Of a stretch of DNA of 64,000 bases, positions 28,973-39,010 are shown piece after piece; position 1 is the first letter of the stretch, and every line of letters begins with the position of its first letter. The position numbers and the translations under genes are program-made. Source of the DNA: Gimesia fumaroli (GTDB taxonomy: Bacteria > Planctomycetota > Planctomycetia > Planctomycetales > Planctomycetaceae); the NCBI RefSeq assembly GCF_007754425.1, contig NZ_CP037452.1, forward strand, positions 4,625,164 through 4,689,163. The letters are read 5' to 3'. The notes under the pieces were generated by a model. The model worked only from the letters and a program-made list of their open reading frames with translations, was not told the origin of the DNA and ran no database searches.

Positions 28973-29776
28973 TCAGCCCTCATAGTCAACTCGAACCAGA
29001 TACAGCCCGCAGGCAGGCGCCGTCGCTCCCGCCTGTGAACGGTCCATGGAAACTAGAATCTTCTGTACCTTCCCAGGCGTCCAGCGTCCCACACCCACTT
29101 CAAGCAACGTCCCGGCAATCGCACGTACCATATTGTATAAAAACCCATCCGCCACGATATCGACGGTGAGAAATTCCGCAGACAAAGATTCGCTGTCGTT
29201 CGTTTGTTGAAGCGTTTCTGCCCCCCAGACCGGCCAGACCGACGTGCGCTGCACCGTTAACTCCTGAATGGTCCGTACACTGGTCGCTTTATTCGGAAAG
29301 TGCGATTCGAAACAGCGAAAATCATGCTTACCCAGCAAAAACTGACCGGCTGCATGCATTTGCTCCGCATCCAGAGGTCGGCCGAACTCACAAACATACC
29401 GTTTTAGAAACGGATAACCGACGCTTGTATTATGAATCACATAGCGATACCGCTTGCGGACGGCCGAATACGTCGCGTGAAATGCAGCATCAACTTCTTC
29501 AGCCTGTCGCACACAAATGCTGTCCGGTAAAAAACGCTGCAATCCTGATTGAATATTCTTACAGGGAATCGACGACGTCGTTTGAAAATTCGCCACCTGC
29601 CCCAGCGCATGTACGCCAGCATCCGTGCGTCCCGCCACCAGCACGCCCGTTTTCTGCTGCGTCAGCTTCTCGATAGCAGATTCCACACATGCCTGCACCG
29701 AGAGACCATTCGGCTGCACCTGCCAACCGGCATACTCCGATCCATCATAGGCCAGCGTTAGTTTGATGTTTCTCAT
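28973..29776 (-). CDS. truA: tRNA pseudouridine(38-40) synthase
   Basis: A 267-residue enzyme that modifies uridines 38-40 in the anticodon stem-loop of many tRNAs. The nucleophile is Asp52 in AGRTDAGVHALGQVANF. KLTLAYDGSEYAGWQVQP opens the protein. RYRYVIHN, DFRCFESHF and FLYNMVRAIAGTLLEVG are the other family blocks. Length is normal. It lies 63 bp downstream of argH on the same strand and may be read from the argH transcript. Confidence 0.96.
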   Translation of the reverse strand: MRNIKLTLAYDGSEYAGWQVQPNGLSVQACVESAIEKLTQQKTGVLVAGRTDAGVHALGQVANFQTTSSIPCKNIQSGLQRFLPDSICVRQAEEVDAAFHATYSAVRKRYRYVIHNTSVGYPFLKRYVCEFGRPLDAEQMHAAGQFLLGKHDFRCFESHFPNKATSVRTIQELTVQRTSVWPVWGAETLQQTNDSESLSAEFLTVDIVADGFLYNMVRAIAGTLLEVGVGRWTPGKVQKILVSMDRSQAGATAPACGLYLVRVDYEG

Positions 29777-29839
29777 GAACGTTCTATCGTCAGCTTTCTG
29801 CAGATGAGAAATGGCAGAACAGGACTGCTTGAACTCGCT

Positions 29840-31219
29840 TTACAGTCCGAGCTTTTCTTTCCAGTATTGCCACTGCTCTTGCACCGGTGCCTCGCCCCCG
29901 GAACCGAAGCTGCACAAAGCGGCCATCGCGTTGCGTGCGCCCAGCACCTGATAAATATCATCTTCAATTTGCGGGCAGGCTTCCTGTAACTCTTCCAGCG
30001 AAAGATCAACCAGTCGGCACGAACGTGATTCGCACAGCGCCACAAGTTTTCCGACGATACCATGACCGGTTCGCATCGGAGTCCCTTTCTTGATCAGGTA
30101 CTCCATCAACGCGGTTGCATCGAGGAAACCGTCTTCCAGTTTGGCGGCAATCGTTTCCTGCTGCAGCTCGGCCCCTTCGACCATCGCCGCCGCCAGTTCC
30201 AGGCAGGCCGCCACTGTATCGTAAGAGTCAAACAGCGCCAGCTTGTCTTCCTGCATATCGCGGTTATACGCCATCGGCAGCCCTTTGAGCAGCACCAGAA
30301 TCTGCTGCACGTCAGCAATCGGTCGAGCCGACTTGCCACGAATCAACTCCAGCACATCCGGATTCCGTTTTTGCGGCATGATCGACGAGCCGGTGGTAAA
30401 CGCATCGGGTAGTTTGAGAAATCCGAACTCGGTCGAAAACCAGGCGATCCATTCCTCGGCCCAGTTACTCAAGTGAGTGGCCACCAGCGCCATGCAGAAA
30501 CAGAACTCCGCCAGGTAATCCCGGTCACTCGAAATATCCAGACTGTTACGGGCGACATCGGTGAATTCAAGCAACTCTGCCGAATAGTGTCGGTCGATCG
30601 GCAGTGACGTTCCCGCCAGTGCCGCTCCTCCCAGGGGGGAAACATTCACCCGCTTCAGGCAATCCGCCAGTCGCTGACGATCCCGGTCAAACTTCTCGCA
30701 ATACGCGAGCCAGTAATGGGCGGCCTTCACCGGCTGGGCCCGCTGCAGATGCGTGAAGCCAGGCAAAACGAGATCTTTGTCGCGTTCACAACGTTCGACA
30801 AACGCGACCTGCAGATCTTTGAGTAAACCGTCAATTCGCTGAATCGCTTCGCGGGTGTAAAGTTTCAAATCGGTCGAAACCTGATCGTTACGACTCCGCG
30901 CCGTATGCAGCTTGCGTCCCACATCGCCAACGCGTTCGGTCAACGCACTTTCAATGTGCATGTGGATGTCTTCAAGATCAAAGCGAAACTCGAACTCACC
31001 CCGTTCAATTTCTCCGCCGATCTGTGCCAGCGTCTCGATGATTTGCTGGCACTCGTCTTCAGTAATCAACCCCACCTTGGCCAGCATACGGGCGTGAGCC
31101 TGCGAGCCTTGAATGTCCACCGCCGCCAGGCGGCTGTCAAAACTGATCGATTCTGTAAACGCTTCAACACGTGCATCGGTCTGCTGTTGAAATCGTCCTC
31201 CCCAGGCTTTTGCGGCCAC
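29840..31219 (-). CDS. argH: Argininosuccinate lyase
   Basis: A 459-residue enzyme that splits argininosuccinate to arginine and fumarate, the last step of arginine synthesis. The family signature is [40 protein letters not shown] and [29 protein letters not shown] carry the N-terminal active-site residues, and [11 protein letters not shown] follows. The frame is open 33 codons further upstream. The GTG at 31219 is chosen because GGAGAAA lies just before it and AAKAWGGRF is the usual start. That gives the same length as E. coli ArgH (457). No other arg gene is adjacent. Confidence 0.96.
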   Translation of the reverse strand: MAAKAWGGRFQQQTDARVEAFTESISFDSRLAAVDIQGSQAHARMLAKVGLITEDECQQIIETLAQIGGEIERGEFEFRFDLEDIHMHIESALTERVGDVGRKLHTARSRNDQVSTDLKLYTREAIQRIDGLLKDLQVAFVERCERDKDLVLPGFTHLQRAQPVKAAHYWLAYCEKFDRDRQRLADCLKRVNVSPLGGAALAGTSLPIDRHYSAELLEFTDVARNSLDISSDRDYLAEFCFCMALVATHLSNWAEEWIAWFSTEFGFLKLPDAFTTGSSIMPQKRNPDVLELIRGKSARPIADVQQILVLLKGLPMAYNRDMQEDKLALFDSYDTVAACLELAAAMVEGAELQQETIAAKLEDGFLDATALMEYLIKKGTPMRTGHGIVGKLVALCESRSCRLVDLSLEELQEACPQIEDDIYQVLGARNAMAALCSFGSGGEAPVQEQWQYWKEKLGL

Positions 31220-31502
31220 GGTGTTTCTCCACTGCAATTCAAAAGTGATTAAAAGTCCCAGCGTCGCTTGCCGTATTGTATAAACGAAGCATAGGCAGAT
31301 TAATCGGCGGGCCGCCATCCATCAAGCCGACCACTGGCCCGGAGTCAGAATGACACCATAATTTATGCATTTTCGCCGCAGAATCGGGATTTTTGTTGGT
31401 AAATGGTCTATTTGTCCCCCTACGATGGAATTCAGCGTTTTAAAAGTTGAAAAACGAGATCATCCAACGTGTCTCGCGTTCAGAGTTCAAAAAGTACTGA
31501 CC

Positions 31503-32144
31503 ATGAAAAACATCCTGACATTCCTCCTGACCGCCTCCGTCATTCTCAGCAACAGTGCGCACCAGACTTCTACTGCAGCCATCGAAGCGCCGAAACCAGA
31601 GCTGTCCTCTGCAAAACAGGACACAGCGCCGATCTGGACCATTGAGATTTCGCCAGCCCCCGGACTGGATTCTTACGCGACCCGCGAAATCCATTTTCCT
31701 CTCGACTCAAAACAGACACTCGCTGCTTCGACCGAAAATTCAGACGACACGATTGTTATCGTCCCCCGTGCCATCCCCGAAGTCGCAGCAAAGCCGAAAT
31801 GTGAAAACTGTAATCGTCCACAGCGCAGAACCAGGAATCGCAGTGCGTATTGCCATTCCTGGCCCTGGTCGCGTCGACCCTATTATGCGAATTGGCAATG
31901 GAGTCCCGCACAATATATGTATGGCGATTTCATCCGATCCAACTGGTTTGGTTCTCCTTATCCCAGACACACGTTCTACTATAATGGTTACCGCCCGTCA
32001 TTCCGTTTTGGCTCGCTCCAGTTCCGGGGCTTCGGCAATTATGACCGGATGTATAACCCGCGGATCATCCCCTTCGGCTATCAATTTACCGGTTCACGCG
32101 GGTTCTATGCTGCCCTCGCGCTGGCCGAGCAGTATGGTTTCTGA
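31503..32144 (+). CDS. Secreted aromatic-rich protein of unknown function
   Basis: A 213-residue exported protein. The ATG at 31503 starts directly at a signal peptide (MKNILTFLLTASVILSNSAH); an in-frame start 46 codons upstream would bury it. After a polar region, a Cys pair (CENCNRPQRRTRNR) near residue 100 precedes a C-terminal half unusually rich in Tyr, Phe, Trp, Arg and Gly (YPRHTFYYNGYRPSFRFGSL). Such sequences suit a surface or envelope-associated protein. I do not recognise the family. It is divergent from argH. Confidence 0.65.
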   Translation: MKNILTFLLTASVILSNSAHQTSTAAIEAPKPELSSAKQDTAPIWTIEISPAPGLDSYATREIHFPLDSKQTLAASTENSDDTIVIVPRAIPEVAAKPKCENCNRPQRRTRNRSAYCHSWPWSRRPYYANWQWSPAQYMYGDFIRSNWFGSPYPRHTFYYNGYRPSFRFGSLQFRGFGNYDRMYNPRIIPFGYQFTGSRGFYAALALAEQYGF

Positions 32145-32252
32145 TTGATTTACGAAAAACATCATCCCGTTTTCCAAGAGGATTGCATCCGCTGATCGCT
32201 CCTGATAGGTTTCGTGTTTAGCGCGAGAACTACCTTAGGAGTGTTAAGACTG

Positions 32253-32948
32253 ATGACAACGAATCCCCCCAAAGCGGTCGTCCTGGTCAGCGGCGGCCTT
32301 GATTCGGCAACCGCCCTGGCAATCGCGGCGGACGCCGGTTTCGAATTGTACGCACTTTCGTTTGACTACGGCCAACGGCACCGCCACGAACTGGAAGCAG
32401 CAAAGAAGGTCTGCGAGTCATTCAACGTCAAGCAGTTTGTCATCTTTCCGCTCGACCTGCGTGTGTTCGGCGGTTCGGCACTCACGGCAGATATCGACGT
32501 CCCCAAAGACCGGAGCGAACACGATCTGGAAACGGGCATCCCTATCACCTATGTTCCCGCGCGTAACACCGTCTTTCTTTCACTCGCGCTCGCGTGGGCA
32601 GAAACGCTGAATGCCTTCGATCTCTTCATCGGAGTCAACGCCGTCGATTACAGCGGCTACCCTGACTGCCGCCCGGAATTCATTGAAGCCTTTCAGAAAG
32701 TCGCTTCGCTGGCGACGAAAACCGGCGTGGAGCACTCGGGGAACTGGAAGATTCACACGCCGTTGATTTCACTGACCAAAGCCGAGATCATCAAACAGGG
32801 TATGGCGCTCGGCGTTGACTATGGTCTGACGCATAGCTGCTACGACCCACTGCCCGATGGCACCCCCTGCGGCCACTGCGATTCATGCCAGCTCCGCGCC
32901 AAAGGGTTCGCAGACGCAGGATTCGACGACCCGGCTTTGAAATCATAA
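32253..32948 (+). CDS. queC: 7-cyano-7-deazaguanine (preQ0) synthase
   Basis: A 231-residue enzyme that makes preQ0 from 7-carboxy-7-deazaguanine, ATP and ammonia, for queuosine in tRNA. The PP-loop is [16 protein letters not shown]. The zinc site is made by the Cys residues in [22 protein letters not shown]-type sequence, split here as SCYDP and CGHCDSC. FVPARN-type sequence appears as [23 protein letters not shown] at 32214 is in frame, but ATG 32253 has TAGGAG 11 bases upstream and is preferred. No other queuosine gene is present and no preQ1 riboswitch is evident upstream. Confidence 0.95.
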   Translation: MTTNPPKAVVLVSGGLDSATALAIAADAGFELYALSFDYGQRHRHELEAAKKVCESFNVKQFVIFPLDLRVFGGSALTADIDVPKDRSEHDLETGIPITYVPARNTVFLSLALAWAETLNAFDLFIGVNAVDYSGYPDCRPEFIEAFQKVASLATKTGVEHSGNWKIHTPLISLTKAEIIKQGMALGVDYGLTHSCYDPLPDGTPCGHCDSCQLRAKGFADAGFDDPALKS

Positions 32949-32956
32949 TAGCCATT

Positions 32957-33913
32957 TCAACTGGACGGTTTCAGTTCCCACCCTGGCTCGGTCACCGGCG
33001 GTGTCTCGGACGGTTCGACCAGTTTACCGTATAGATCCGGACGTCGTGCGCGAATGTAACGTCGTCCACCAGCCTGCCCCAGTTTTTCCTCAGTGCAGAG
33101 GGCGATCGCAATATCGTCACCCAGCTTGGTACATTCAGCGATGATCTCGCCGAACGGATCCAGAATCATCGACAACCCCGGTTTGACTTCCTGATCATCC
33201 ATGCCAACCGGATTTGTGAAGATGGCGTAGACCCCGTTATCATAGGCCCGCGCCGGCAGCCATCGCATCAACCAGCCTTTCCCTTTCGGCCCCTGAAATT
33301 CCTGTCGCAGCCGCACCGGGTCCCGATCCCGATTGTGCCAGAGTGCCGGATCGACCAGACCGCGGCCCGGCATCAATGACGGCAGACAACAGGTCACGTG
33401 AGGCATGAAGATGATATCTGCTCCCAGCATCGCCGTCATCCGCACGTTTTCCACCAGATTATTATCGTAACAGATCAGAATTCCACAGCGACAACCCCGC
33501 ACATCGAACACAACGTACTCATCACCGGAAGAGAGATGGGAATTCACAAACGCGTGCAGCTTGCGAAAGCGGGCCAGCAATTCGGTTCCATCCACACAAA
33601 CATACGTATTGTAGACCTCGCCCTGATCGACTTCGAACAGGCCGGCCAGAATGGGAACGCCGACTTCCCCTGAAATCTGCATCAGTTCCTGTGTACTGGG
33701 TCCGTTCGGGACAGGCTCGGCCAGGTCGATCAGTTGTTCCTTGGAAAATGATTGCACAAACGTGTAAGCCGGGATACAACATTCGTGGAAGCTGACAATT
33801 TCCGCCCCCTGCTCGACCGCCTGGTGGGCGAGCTCACGAATCCGCTGGAGGTTATAGGCTTTGTCGCCATTGCGGTGTTCAAACTGGACGGCGGCGATCC
33901 GGATATCTCTCAT
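32957..33913 (-). CDS. Nitrilase-superfamily carbon-nitrogen hydrolase
   Basis: A 318-residue amidase related to N-carbamoylputrescine amidases. The catalytic triad is complete: Glu44 in SFHECC, Lys118 in RFRKLHAF, and Cys148 in CGILICYDNN. The insert around residues 185-225 (GLVDPALWHNRDRDPVRLRQ) is specific to a planctomycete-type subgroup, so the substrate is open. AGGAG lies 11 bases before the ATG. The gene is divergent from pepA by 85 bp and its stop is 8 bp from queC. Confidence 0.9.
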   Translation of the reverse strand: MRDIRIAAVQFEHRNGDKAYNLQRIRELAHQAVEQGAEIVSFHECCIPAYTFVQSFSKEQLIDLAEPVPNGPSTQELMQISGEVGVPILAGLFEVDQGEVYNTYVCVDGTELLARFRKLHAFVNSHLSSGDEYVVFDVRGCRCGILICYDNNLVENVRMTAMLGADIIFMPHVTCCLPSLMPGRGLVDPALWHNRDRDPVRLRQEFQGPKGKGWLMRWLPARAYDNGVYAIFTNPVGMDDQEVKPGLSMILDPFGEIIAECTKLGDDIAIALCTEEKLGQAGGRRYIRARRPDLYGKLVEPSETPPVTEPGWELKPSS

Positions 33914-33998
33914 TGGGTTTTTGCTCCTGATTTGCTAAACTGTCAGACGACTTATCTTACTCTGCACTATTCCATCGATAAAGGGATTTGAAGAACTA

Positions 33999-35498
33999 AT
34001 GGGAACGCAATTTACGAATGAATCCATTTCCTCTCTCTCTGCTGACTGGCTGGTCATCGGCCTGGCCGAGTCGGCTCCGTTAAGTACTACAGTTGCTCAA
34101 CTGGATGAAACATTAAACGGTCTGATCTCGCGTCTGATCGAAAGCGAAGATTTCACAGGTAAACTGGCAACCACAGCCTCCCTGCTCGGCTTAACTGAAA
34201 TCAAAACACCACGAGTCCTGCTGGTTGGCTTAGGTCCTGATGCTGAGGTCTCTCTGGCATCGCTGGAAAAAGCGATGATGACTGCCGCCCGTACGATTTC
34301 TACCAAACAAAATACGACCGCAGCTGTTCTAATTCCCGAACTGGAAAACAAGTCGCTCTCGACTGAACAACTCTCGTCTGTGTTGACGTCTGCAATGACC
34401 GTCGGCTCCGTCGGACAAGACCTCTACCGCCAGGAAGCAGCCCGGTTTCCATTCCAGGATCTGCTGATTGTCGGTACTGAAGCAGCCGATCAGAGTGCCT
34501 GCCAACAGGCAGTCGAACGCGGAAGGATTTTAGGAGATTCGGTCAACCTGGCACGGGAAGTGGTCAATCGCCCGGCGGCTGACATTTACCCCGTCAGTTT
34601 CGCCAATCGCGTCGAAGATGTTTCGAAAGAATATGGACTGGAATCTGAAATCCTGGATGAGAACCAGCTCAAGCAGGAAAAGATGGGCTCCATGCTGGCA
34701 GTCGCGCAAGGCAGCGATCAACCGCCGCGTCTGGCCATCCTCAAACATACAGGCGCCGATCCTTCTGCCCCTACGCTGGCCTTCGTCGGAAAAGGGGTCA
34801 CCTTTGACAGCGGGGGATTGTCGCTCAAACCGAGTGACGGCATGAAAACCATGAAGTGCGATATGGGCGGCGCCGCTGCGGTACTGGGCGCCATGACCGC
34901 CATCGCCCGACTCAAACTGCCCGTGAATGTCATCGGCTACATGGGACTGGTCGAAAACATGGTCAATGGATCGTCTTACAAACTGGGCGATGTCCTGACT
35001 GCGCGTAACGGCAAAACCATTGAAGTGCTGAATACCGATGCCGAAGGCCGCCTGGTCTTAGCCGATGTATTAGCGCTGGCTGTTGACCGTGGTGCATCCA
35101 ATATCATCGACCTCGCGACACTGACAGGCGCCTGTGTTGTTGCATTGGGCGAAGAAGTCACCGGCGTCTTTTCCAATAATACCGACTGGTCCAAAGCCGT
35201 TCAAAATGCTGCAAAAAACAGTGGTGAAGATGTTTGGGAAATGCCAATGTTTCCGCAGTTCGGCGAACAACTCAAAAGTGATGTCGCCGACCTGAAGAAT
35301 ATCGGAACCCGCTGGGGTGGTGCGATCACGGCCGCCAAATTCCTGGAGAACTTTATCAGCGAAACGCCCTGGGTGCATCTCGATATTGCGGGCCCCGCAT
35401 TTGCCGCAGCAAATCTGCCACACCGTGAAGGAGGCGGTACCGGCTGCATGGTTAAAACGCTGGTCGAAGTCGCCGGTCAATACCCAACGAGTAAGTAA
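33999..35498 (+). CDS. pepA: Leucyl aminopeptidase (M17)
   Basis: A 499-residue dimetal cytosolic exopeptidase that removes N-terminal residues, often Leu, from peptides. The catalytic C-terminal domain carries VGKGVTFDSGGLSLKPSDGM, CDMGGAAAVLGAM and the family signature NTDAEGRLVLADVLAL. The N-terminal domain (1-165) is more variable, as usual. In some bacteria PepA also binds DNA, which cannot be judged here. Its stop lies two bases from that of the convergent beta-helix gene. Confidence 0.96.
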   Translation: MGTQFTNESISSLSADWLVIGLAESAPLSTTVAQLDETLNGLISRLIESEDFTGKLATTASLLGLTEIKTPRVLLVGLGPDAEVSLASLEKAMMTAARTISTKQNTTAAVLIPELENKSLSTEQLSSVLTSAMTVGSVGQDLYRQEAARFPFQDLLIVGTEAADQSACQQAVERGRILGDSVNLAREVVNRPAADIYPVSFANRVEDVSKEYGLESEILDENQLKQEKMGSMLAVAQGSDQPPRLAILKHTGADPSAPTLAFVGKGVTFDSGGLSLKPSDGMKTMKCDMGGAAAVLGAMTAIARLKLPVNVIGYMGLVENMVNGSSYKLGDVLTARNGKTIEVLNTDAEGRLVLADVLALAVDRGASNIIDLATLTGACVVALGEEVTGVFSNNTDWSKAVQNAAKNSGEDVWEMPMFPQFGEQLKSDVADLKNIGTRWGGAITAAKFLENFISETPWVHLDIAGPAFAAANLPHREGGGTGCMVKTLVEVAGQYPTSK

Positions 35499-35500
35499 AG

Positions 35501-36958
35501 TCAGTCCGCTTTCTCTTCCGACTCTCTACCGAGCGCCCCCAGATCTTTTAATGATTCTGCGGGGCGCTCTTTCGTTCCCCGGGGGCCTTTGAACTGTTTT
35601 TGAATCGGGAAGTTTTTCTGAACCGCATCCGGCAAGGGACCGTTTTTATTCAGGCAGGCCGATTTCGGGGTCAGAAAGAACAGATTCTTTTCTTCGTCCT
35701 GAAATCCGGGATCGTCGCCGGATTCGATTTCGTGCTCTGAACTCACATTCCCAAATCGGCTGGAATGAGCGGCTTTCCAGCCGGCTTTGATCCAGTTAAA
35801 GCTGAGACTGGCGGTTCCCTTTTCATCCAGAATTGAAAAGCTGTTACCCGCCTGTGTGGTATAGAGAATGTTATTTCGGCAGTCTAGATGTTCGCTGTTC
35901 GTCGACAGTAAAACCAAAGTCGAAGAAGGACGGCGGGTGACAACCGTATTGTTATAAAAGAAGAGCGTTCCTTTACGATAGGCACTCTCATCGCCGCTGT
36001 CGCCACCATAGTGGATAAGCTGGCTGTTGGAATCCTCTTTGCGTTTGATGAGCACATTGCCATACACGTAAGTCGATCGATAGCGGGGATCATAACGAAT
36101 GGTATCGCCGCCTTCAGAATCAACGAGGTCGAGTTGCCGATTGCCGCTTTCAATCCAGTTGTACCGCACAACCAGACCCGCCGAGCGATCTTTGAGGTTA
36201 TTGCCCAGACAGTCTTTGCGCAGGGGCCCCAGATAATTTCCCTGAAACGTAATCCCGGCGGCTTCCGTGTAGACATTGTGTTCGTAATAGCTGTCTGCGA
36301 TGCCGTTATGATAGATCGAACAGTTTTCGATCAGCAGATCTTTCGATTCATACGCCACAAACAGGCCGTTCCCACAATCGTGCAGATAGCAATTGCGAAT
36401 CGTAATGTGCTCCCCTTTTTCAATAAAGATCGCAGCTGCATTCTGGAAGTACTTCTGTAATCCATCCGAGCTGAAATAGAAAAAAGAGGGCCGCGCGCTG
36501 CGGATATCCAGATTTTCAATCACAATATACGCGGGCATGGTATCGGCCGGATCCCGGGCGCCACCAATTTTGATGATGCCCCGTTGTTCGCCCCAAAAAC
36601 GTAACTGCGGACGCGTCACAGCACGTCGCCCATCAATTACGGGTAATTCCCCCTTTTCGGAAGGAATCCCCTTGACCACAATCGGCTTGTCTTTGGTTCC
36701 CCGGCGACAAATAACCCACTTGGCATGATAAGGCCGAGGTCGCCAATGAATACGTACCTCATCACCGGCGTTCAGACTTTCCCAGGGAACTTTTTCGACG
36801 GAAAGATATTTCTGTTCGGGACCCACTTCGTAGATCGTCGCTTCAACCTCGTTCGCAAACAGGTTGAGAAAACAGAACGAAGCCAGAAGCAGACAGGGAA
36901 GTGTGCCAAACCAGTTCTGTTGGGTCCCCCTCTGATTTGTAAAATCACGTTGAGACAC
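35501..36958 (-). CDS. Exported right-handed parallel beta-helix protein
   Basis: A 485-residue secreted protein. The hydrophobic stretch TLPCLLLASFCFLNLFANEVEA (split: TLPCLLLASF and CFLNLFANEVEA) near residues 18-40 is a signal peptide. The body shows pectate-lyase-type beta-helix coils, for example HITIRNCYLHDCGNGLFVAY and LLIENCSIYHNGIADS, with the Asn/Cys ladders of the fold. Such proteins bind or cleave polysaccharides; no catalytic set can be assigned. The start is a GTG with AGGGAG about nine bases upstream. The downstream end nearly touches pepA. Confidence 0.85.
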   Translation of the reverse strand: MSQRDFTNQRGTQQNWFGTLPCLLLASFCFLNLFANEVEATIYEVGPEQKYLSVEKVPWESLNAGDEVRIHWRPRPYHAKWVICRRGTKDKPIVVKGIPSEKGELPVIDGRRAVTRPQLRFWGEQRGIIKIGGARDPADTMPAYIVIENLDIRSARPSFFYFSSDGLQKYFQNAAAIFIEKGEHITIRNCYLHDCGNGLFVAYESKDLLIENCSIYHNGIADSYYEHNVYTEAAGITFQGNYLGPLRKDCLGNNLKDRSAGLVVRYNWIESGNRQLDLVDSEGGDTIRYDPRYRSTYVYGNVLIKRKEDSNSQLIHYGGDSGDESAYRKGTLFFYNNTVVTRRPSSTLVLLSTNSEHLDCRNNILYTTQAGNSFSILDEKGTASLSFNWIKAGWKAAHSSRFGNVSSEHEIESGDDPGFQDEEKNLFFLTPKSACLNKNGPLPDAVQKNFPIQKQFKGPRGTKERPAESLKDLGALGRESEEKAD

Positions 36959-37033
36959 CCAAGATTCTCCCTTTAGAGCGTAACAATCTTGACTGACGAA
37001 TTCACACGAAATTGAAACGTCAGTCGCATTTCA

Positions 37034-37723
37034 TTAATGAATTTGTGCTGGAACCCATTGTACCGGACGTGCTCCCGGATTGGGACTGGCACTGTTGGGA
37101 ATCAGAGTAGGAGTTTGGGGCAATCCTGGTGGAACGTAAGACATCGGCTCTTCAGCGGCAGGTGCTGGTGCCGGCTTATTGATCACACCTTTATGTCCGT
37201 TTTCAGGAACGGGCGTGATTTTTTGTGGCACAACAGTCGTTGGTGCAGGAGAAGACGGCGAACTCATTTCGGGCATCATCGATTCGTTCATGATTGTCCC
37301 CCCTTGCTCATTCATGAACGTTCCACCTTGAGGTCCACAGGTCGGACAACTAGATTGGGGGGCATAAGTAGGTGTAGGATACGAATCCATGGGATACGTT
37401 TCCATCGCCCCGTCATCCGCACCATAACTGAAAGTACCGGAAGCCAACGTCCCCGGAATCGACGATCCAAAACCACCGCTGCGACAAGGATCACAGGTAT
37501 TGCATGTATTGCAAGGATCACACATGTTACAACAATGCTTTTGCATTCGCTTTGCGCGGTGCTTGGAGAGAGAGCATTTGATATCATCCATGAAATTCGT
37601 GGGGCCATACATATTGCCGCTACAGACCATTCCGGTCGCAGGGTCATAGTAGCCAGGCCCGGCACAGCCGGTTAAGGGCAGACAAAGTAAAATTCCCGCA
37701 CTTAGTTTCAGCAACGAATTCAT
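37034..37723 (-). CDS. Cysteine-rich lipoprotein of unknown function
   Basis: A 229-residue lipoprotein. A basic-hydrophobic signal ends in the lipobox LTGC, with the lipidated Cys near residue 21. Residues 63-82 carry a Cys cluster (CCNMCDPCNTCNTCDPC), seven Cys in 17 positions, with an iterated C-[ND]-x-C-[ND] pattern. A second Cys pair is in SSCPTCGPQGG. The rest is rich in Pro, Ser, Met and Gly. The cluster could bind metal or form disulfides in the envelope. Similar GYYDPATGMVCSGNMYGPTNF-type openings (here split as GYYDPATGMV and CSGNMYGP) are common in planctomycete lipoproteins. Confidence 0.8.
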   Translation of the reverse strand: MNSLLKLSAGILLCLPLTGCAGPGYYDPATGMVCSGNMYGPTNFMDDIKCSLSKHRAKRMQKHCCNMCDPCNTCNTCDPCRSGGFGSSIPGTLASGTFSYGADDGAMETYPMDSYPTPTYAPQSSCPTCGPQGGTFMNEQGGTIMNESMMPEMSSPSSPAPTTVVPQKITPVPENGHKGVINKPAPAPAAEEPMSYVPPGLPQTPTLIPNSASPNPGARPVQWVPAQIH

Positions 37724-37943
37724 TTTGAAATCCGGTCAATCTCTGAACGTAAAAAATTGAAGACAACTCACAGTTCGAAATCGGGGCCTTTTTTAAAAAG
37801 AGTTCCCAATATCTCATTGATCGGTATTTCAAAATGTTAACCTTTAACGATTATGTAAATAATGACGATATTTCTTATAAAAGAGCTTATTGTCGATATC
37901 CATCACTAACTTATTTCACGGCAATACTTAAGAACGGTCTCAT

Positions 37944-38858
37944 ATGACGGAGCAGGAACAGATTCAACTGGGAAAAATCGGCTTTCGGGCCATGTGGCGG
38001 TTTGGGGGACTGACTCCCTGGGACTTGATCTATCAGTCTGTCCGAGGATACAACCACCACAGACTCAGTGCCCACAGCGCGCAATTTGCCTATTATGCAA
38101 TTTTCACGCTCTTCCCCCTGCTAATGGTCATCATCGCCTGCGTGGCACAACTGCCGATCAAGGGCTTGATACTCAGCATGGAAAATGCCATCAACCAGGG
38201 ACTACCCTCGAACGTGTCAAAAATGTTGTTTGACCAGATCTCTGACATTCAACATAAAACGACCATCAGCCTGATTACGGGGGGCGTGTTCCTGCTTTCC
38301 CTGGGAGGCACCCGCCTGTTCCTCACGATGGGAACCGGACTGGATGCCGTGTTTGAAGTCGACCGCCGTCGCACCTTTTGGAAATCGAGTGGTCTGGCGT
38401 TACTACTCACGTTTGGCGTGTTAATCCTGTTACTGCTTGCGATGATCCTGCTCGTCATCGGCCCGGAACTGGCCCGATTATTACTGGCGAATTTCTACGC
38501 GCCCTGGTTACACCTGTTGCTCTCCGCTGGAACACGCTGGTCGGTTGCCTGTGGTTTCATGCTGATCTCCACTTCCGTCATCTACTGGGCGGTCCCCAGT
38601 GTGAAACTCCCCTGGAAGATCATTACCCCCGGTAGTCTGTTCGTCGTCATCAGCTGGGTGATTATGCTGCAGGGGTTCCGGATCTATGTCGAAAACATTG
38701 CCCACTACAATGAAACTTACGGCACCCTGGGAGGCTTCATCGTACTCCTGGTCTGGCTCTATCTGACAGGAGCCATCCTGATGATGGGGGGCGAGATTAA
38801 CGGAGTCATTTACCGTGCTGCCAAATTGAAAGCTGATGGCGTTTCGAAACCAATCTGA
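37944..38858 (+). CDS. YihY/BrkB-family inner membrane protein
   Basis: A 304-residue polytopic protein with six predicted membrane helices. Family blocks are HSAQFAYYAIFTLFPLLMVI, LGGTRLFLTMGTGLDAVFEV, and the C-terminal YNETYGTLGGFIVLLVWLYL. Members were once misnamed ribonuclease BN; their function is unproven. Length is normal. It stands alone between a divergent lipoprotein gene and the downstream DUF1501 gene (152 bp away). Confidence 0.92.
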   Translation: MTEQEQIQLGKIGFRAMWRFGGLTPWDLIYQSVRGYNHHRLSAHSAQFAYYAIFTLFPLLMVIIACVAQLPIKGLILSMENAINQGLPSNVSKMLFDQISDIQHKTTISLITGGVFLLSLGGTRLFLTMGTGLDAVFEVDRRRTFWKSSGLALLLTFGVLILLLLAMILLVIGPELARLLLANFYAPWLHLLLSAGTRWSVACGFMLISTSVIYWAVPSVKLPWKIITPGSLFVVISWVIMLQGFRIYVENIAHYNETYGTLGGFIVLLVWLYLTGAILMMGGEINGVIYRAAKLKADGVSKPI

Positions 38859-39010
38859 GAGAAAATCAGGATCGGCTGTCCATGCATGATCTGCAATAAC
38901 ACGTTCCAAAGCTGTGAAATCAATGCACTTCATTATTGACGAAACCGAATGTGAAATTATAAAATAAACGCATAAAAGATCTTTTATAGTTATTCACACA
39001 AAGGATCCAG

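Noticed and set aside
32145-32252. preQ1 riboswitch before queC
   Set aside because: The 108-bp leader shows no H-type pseudoknot pattern or the expected A-rich tail near the ribosome-binding site.
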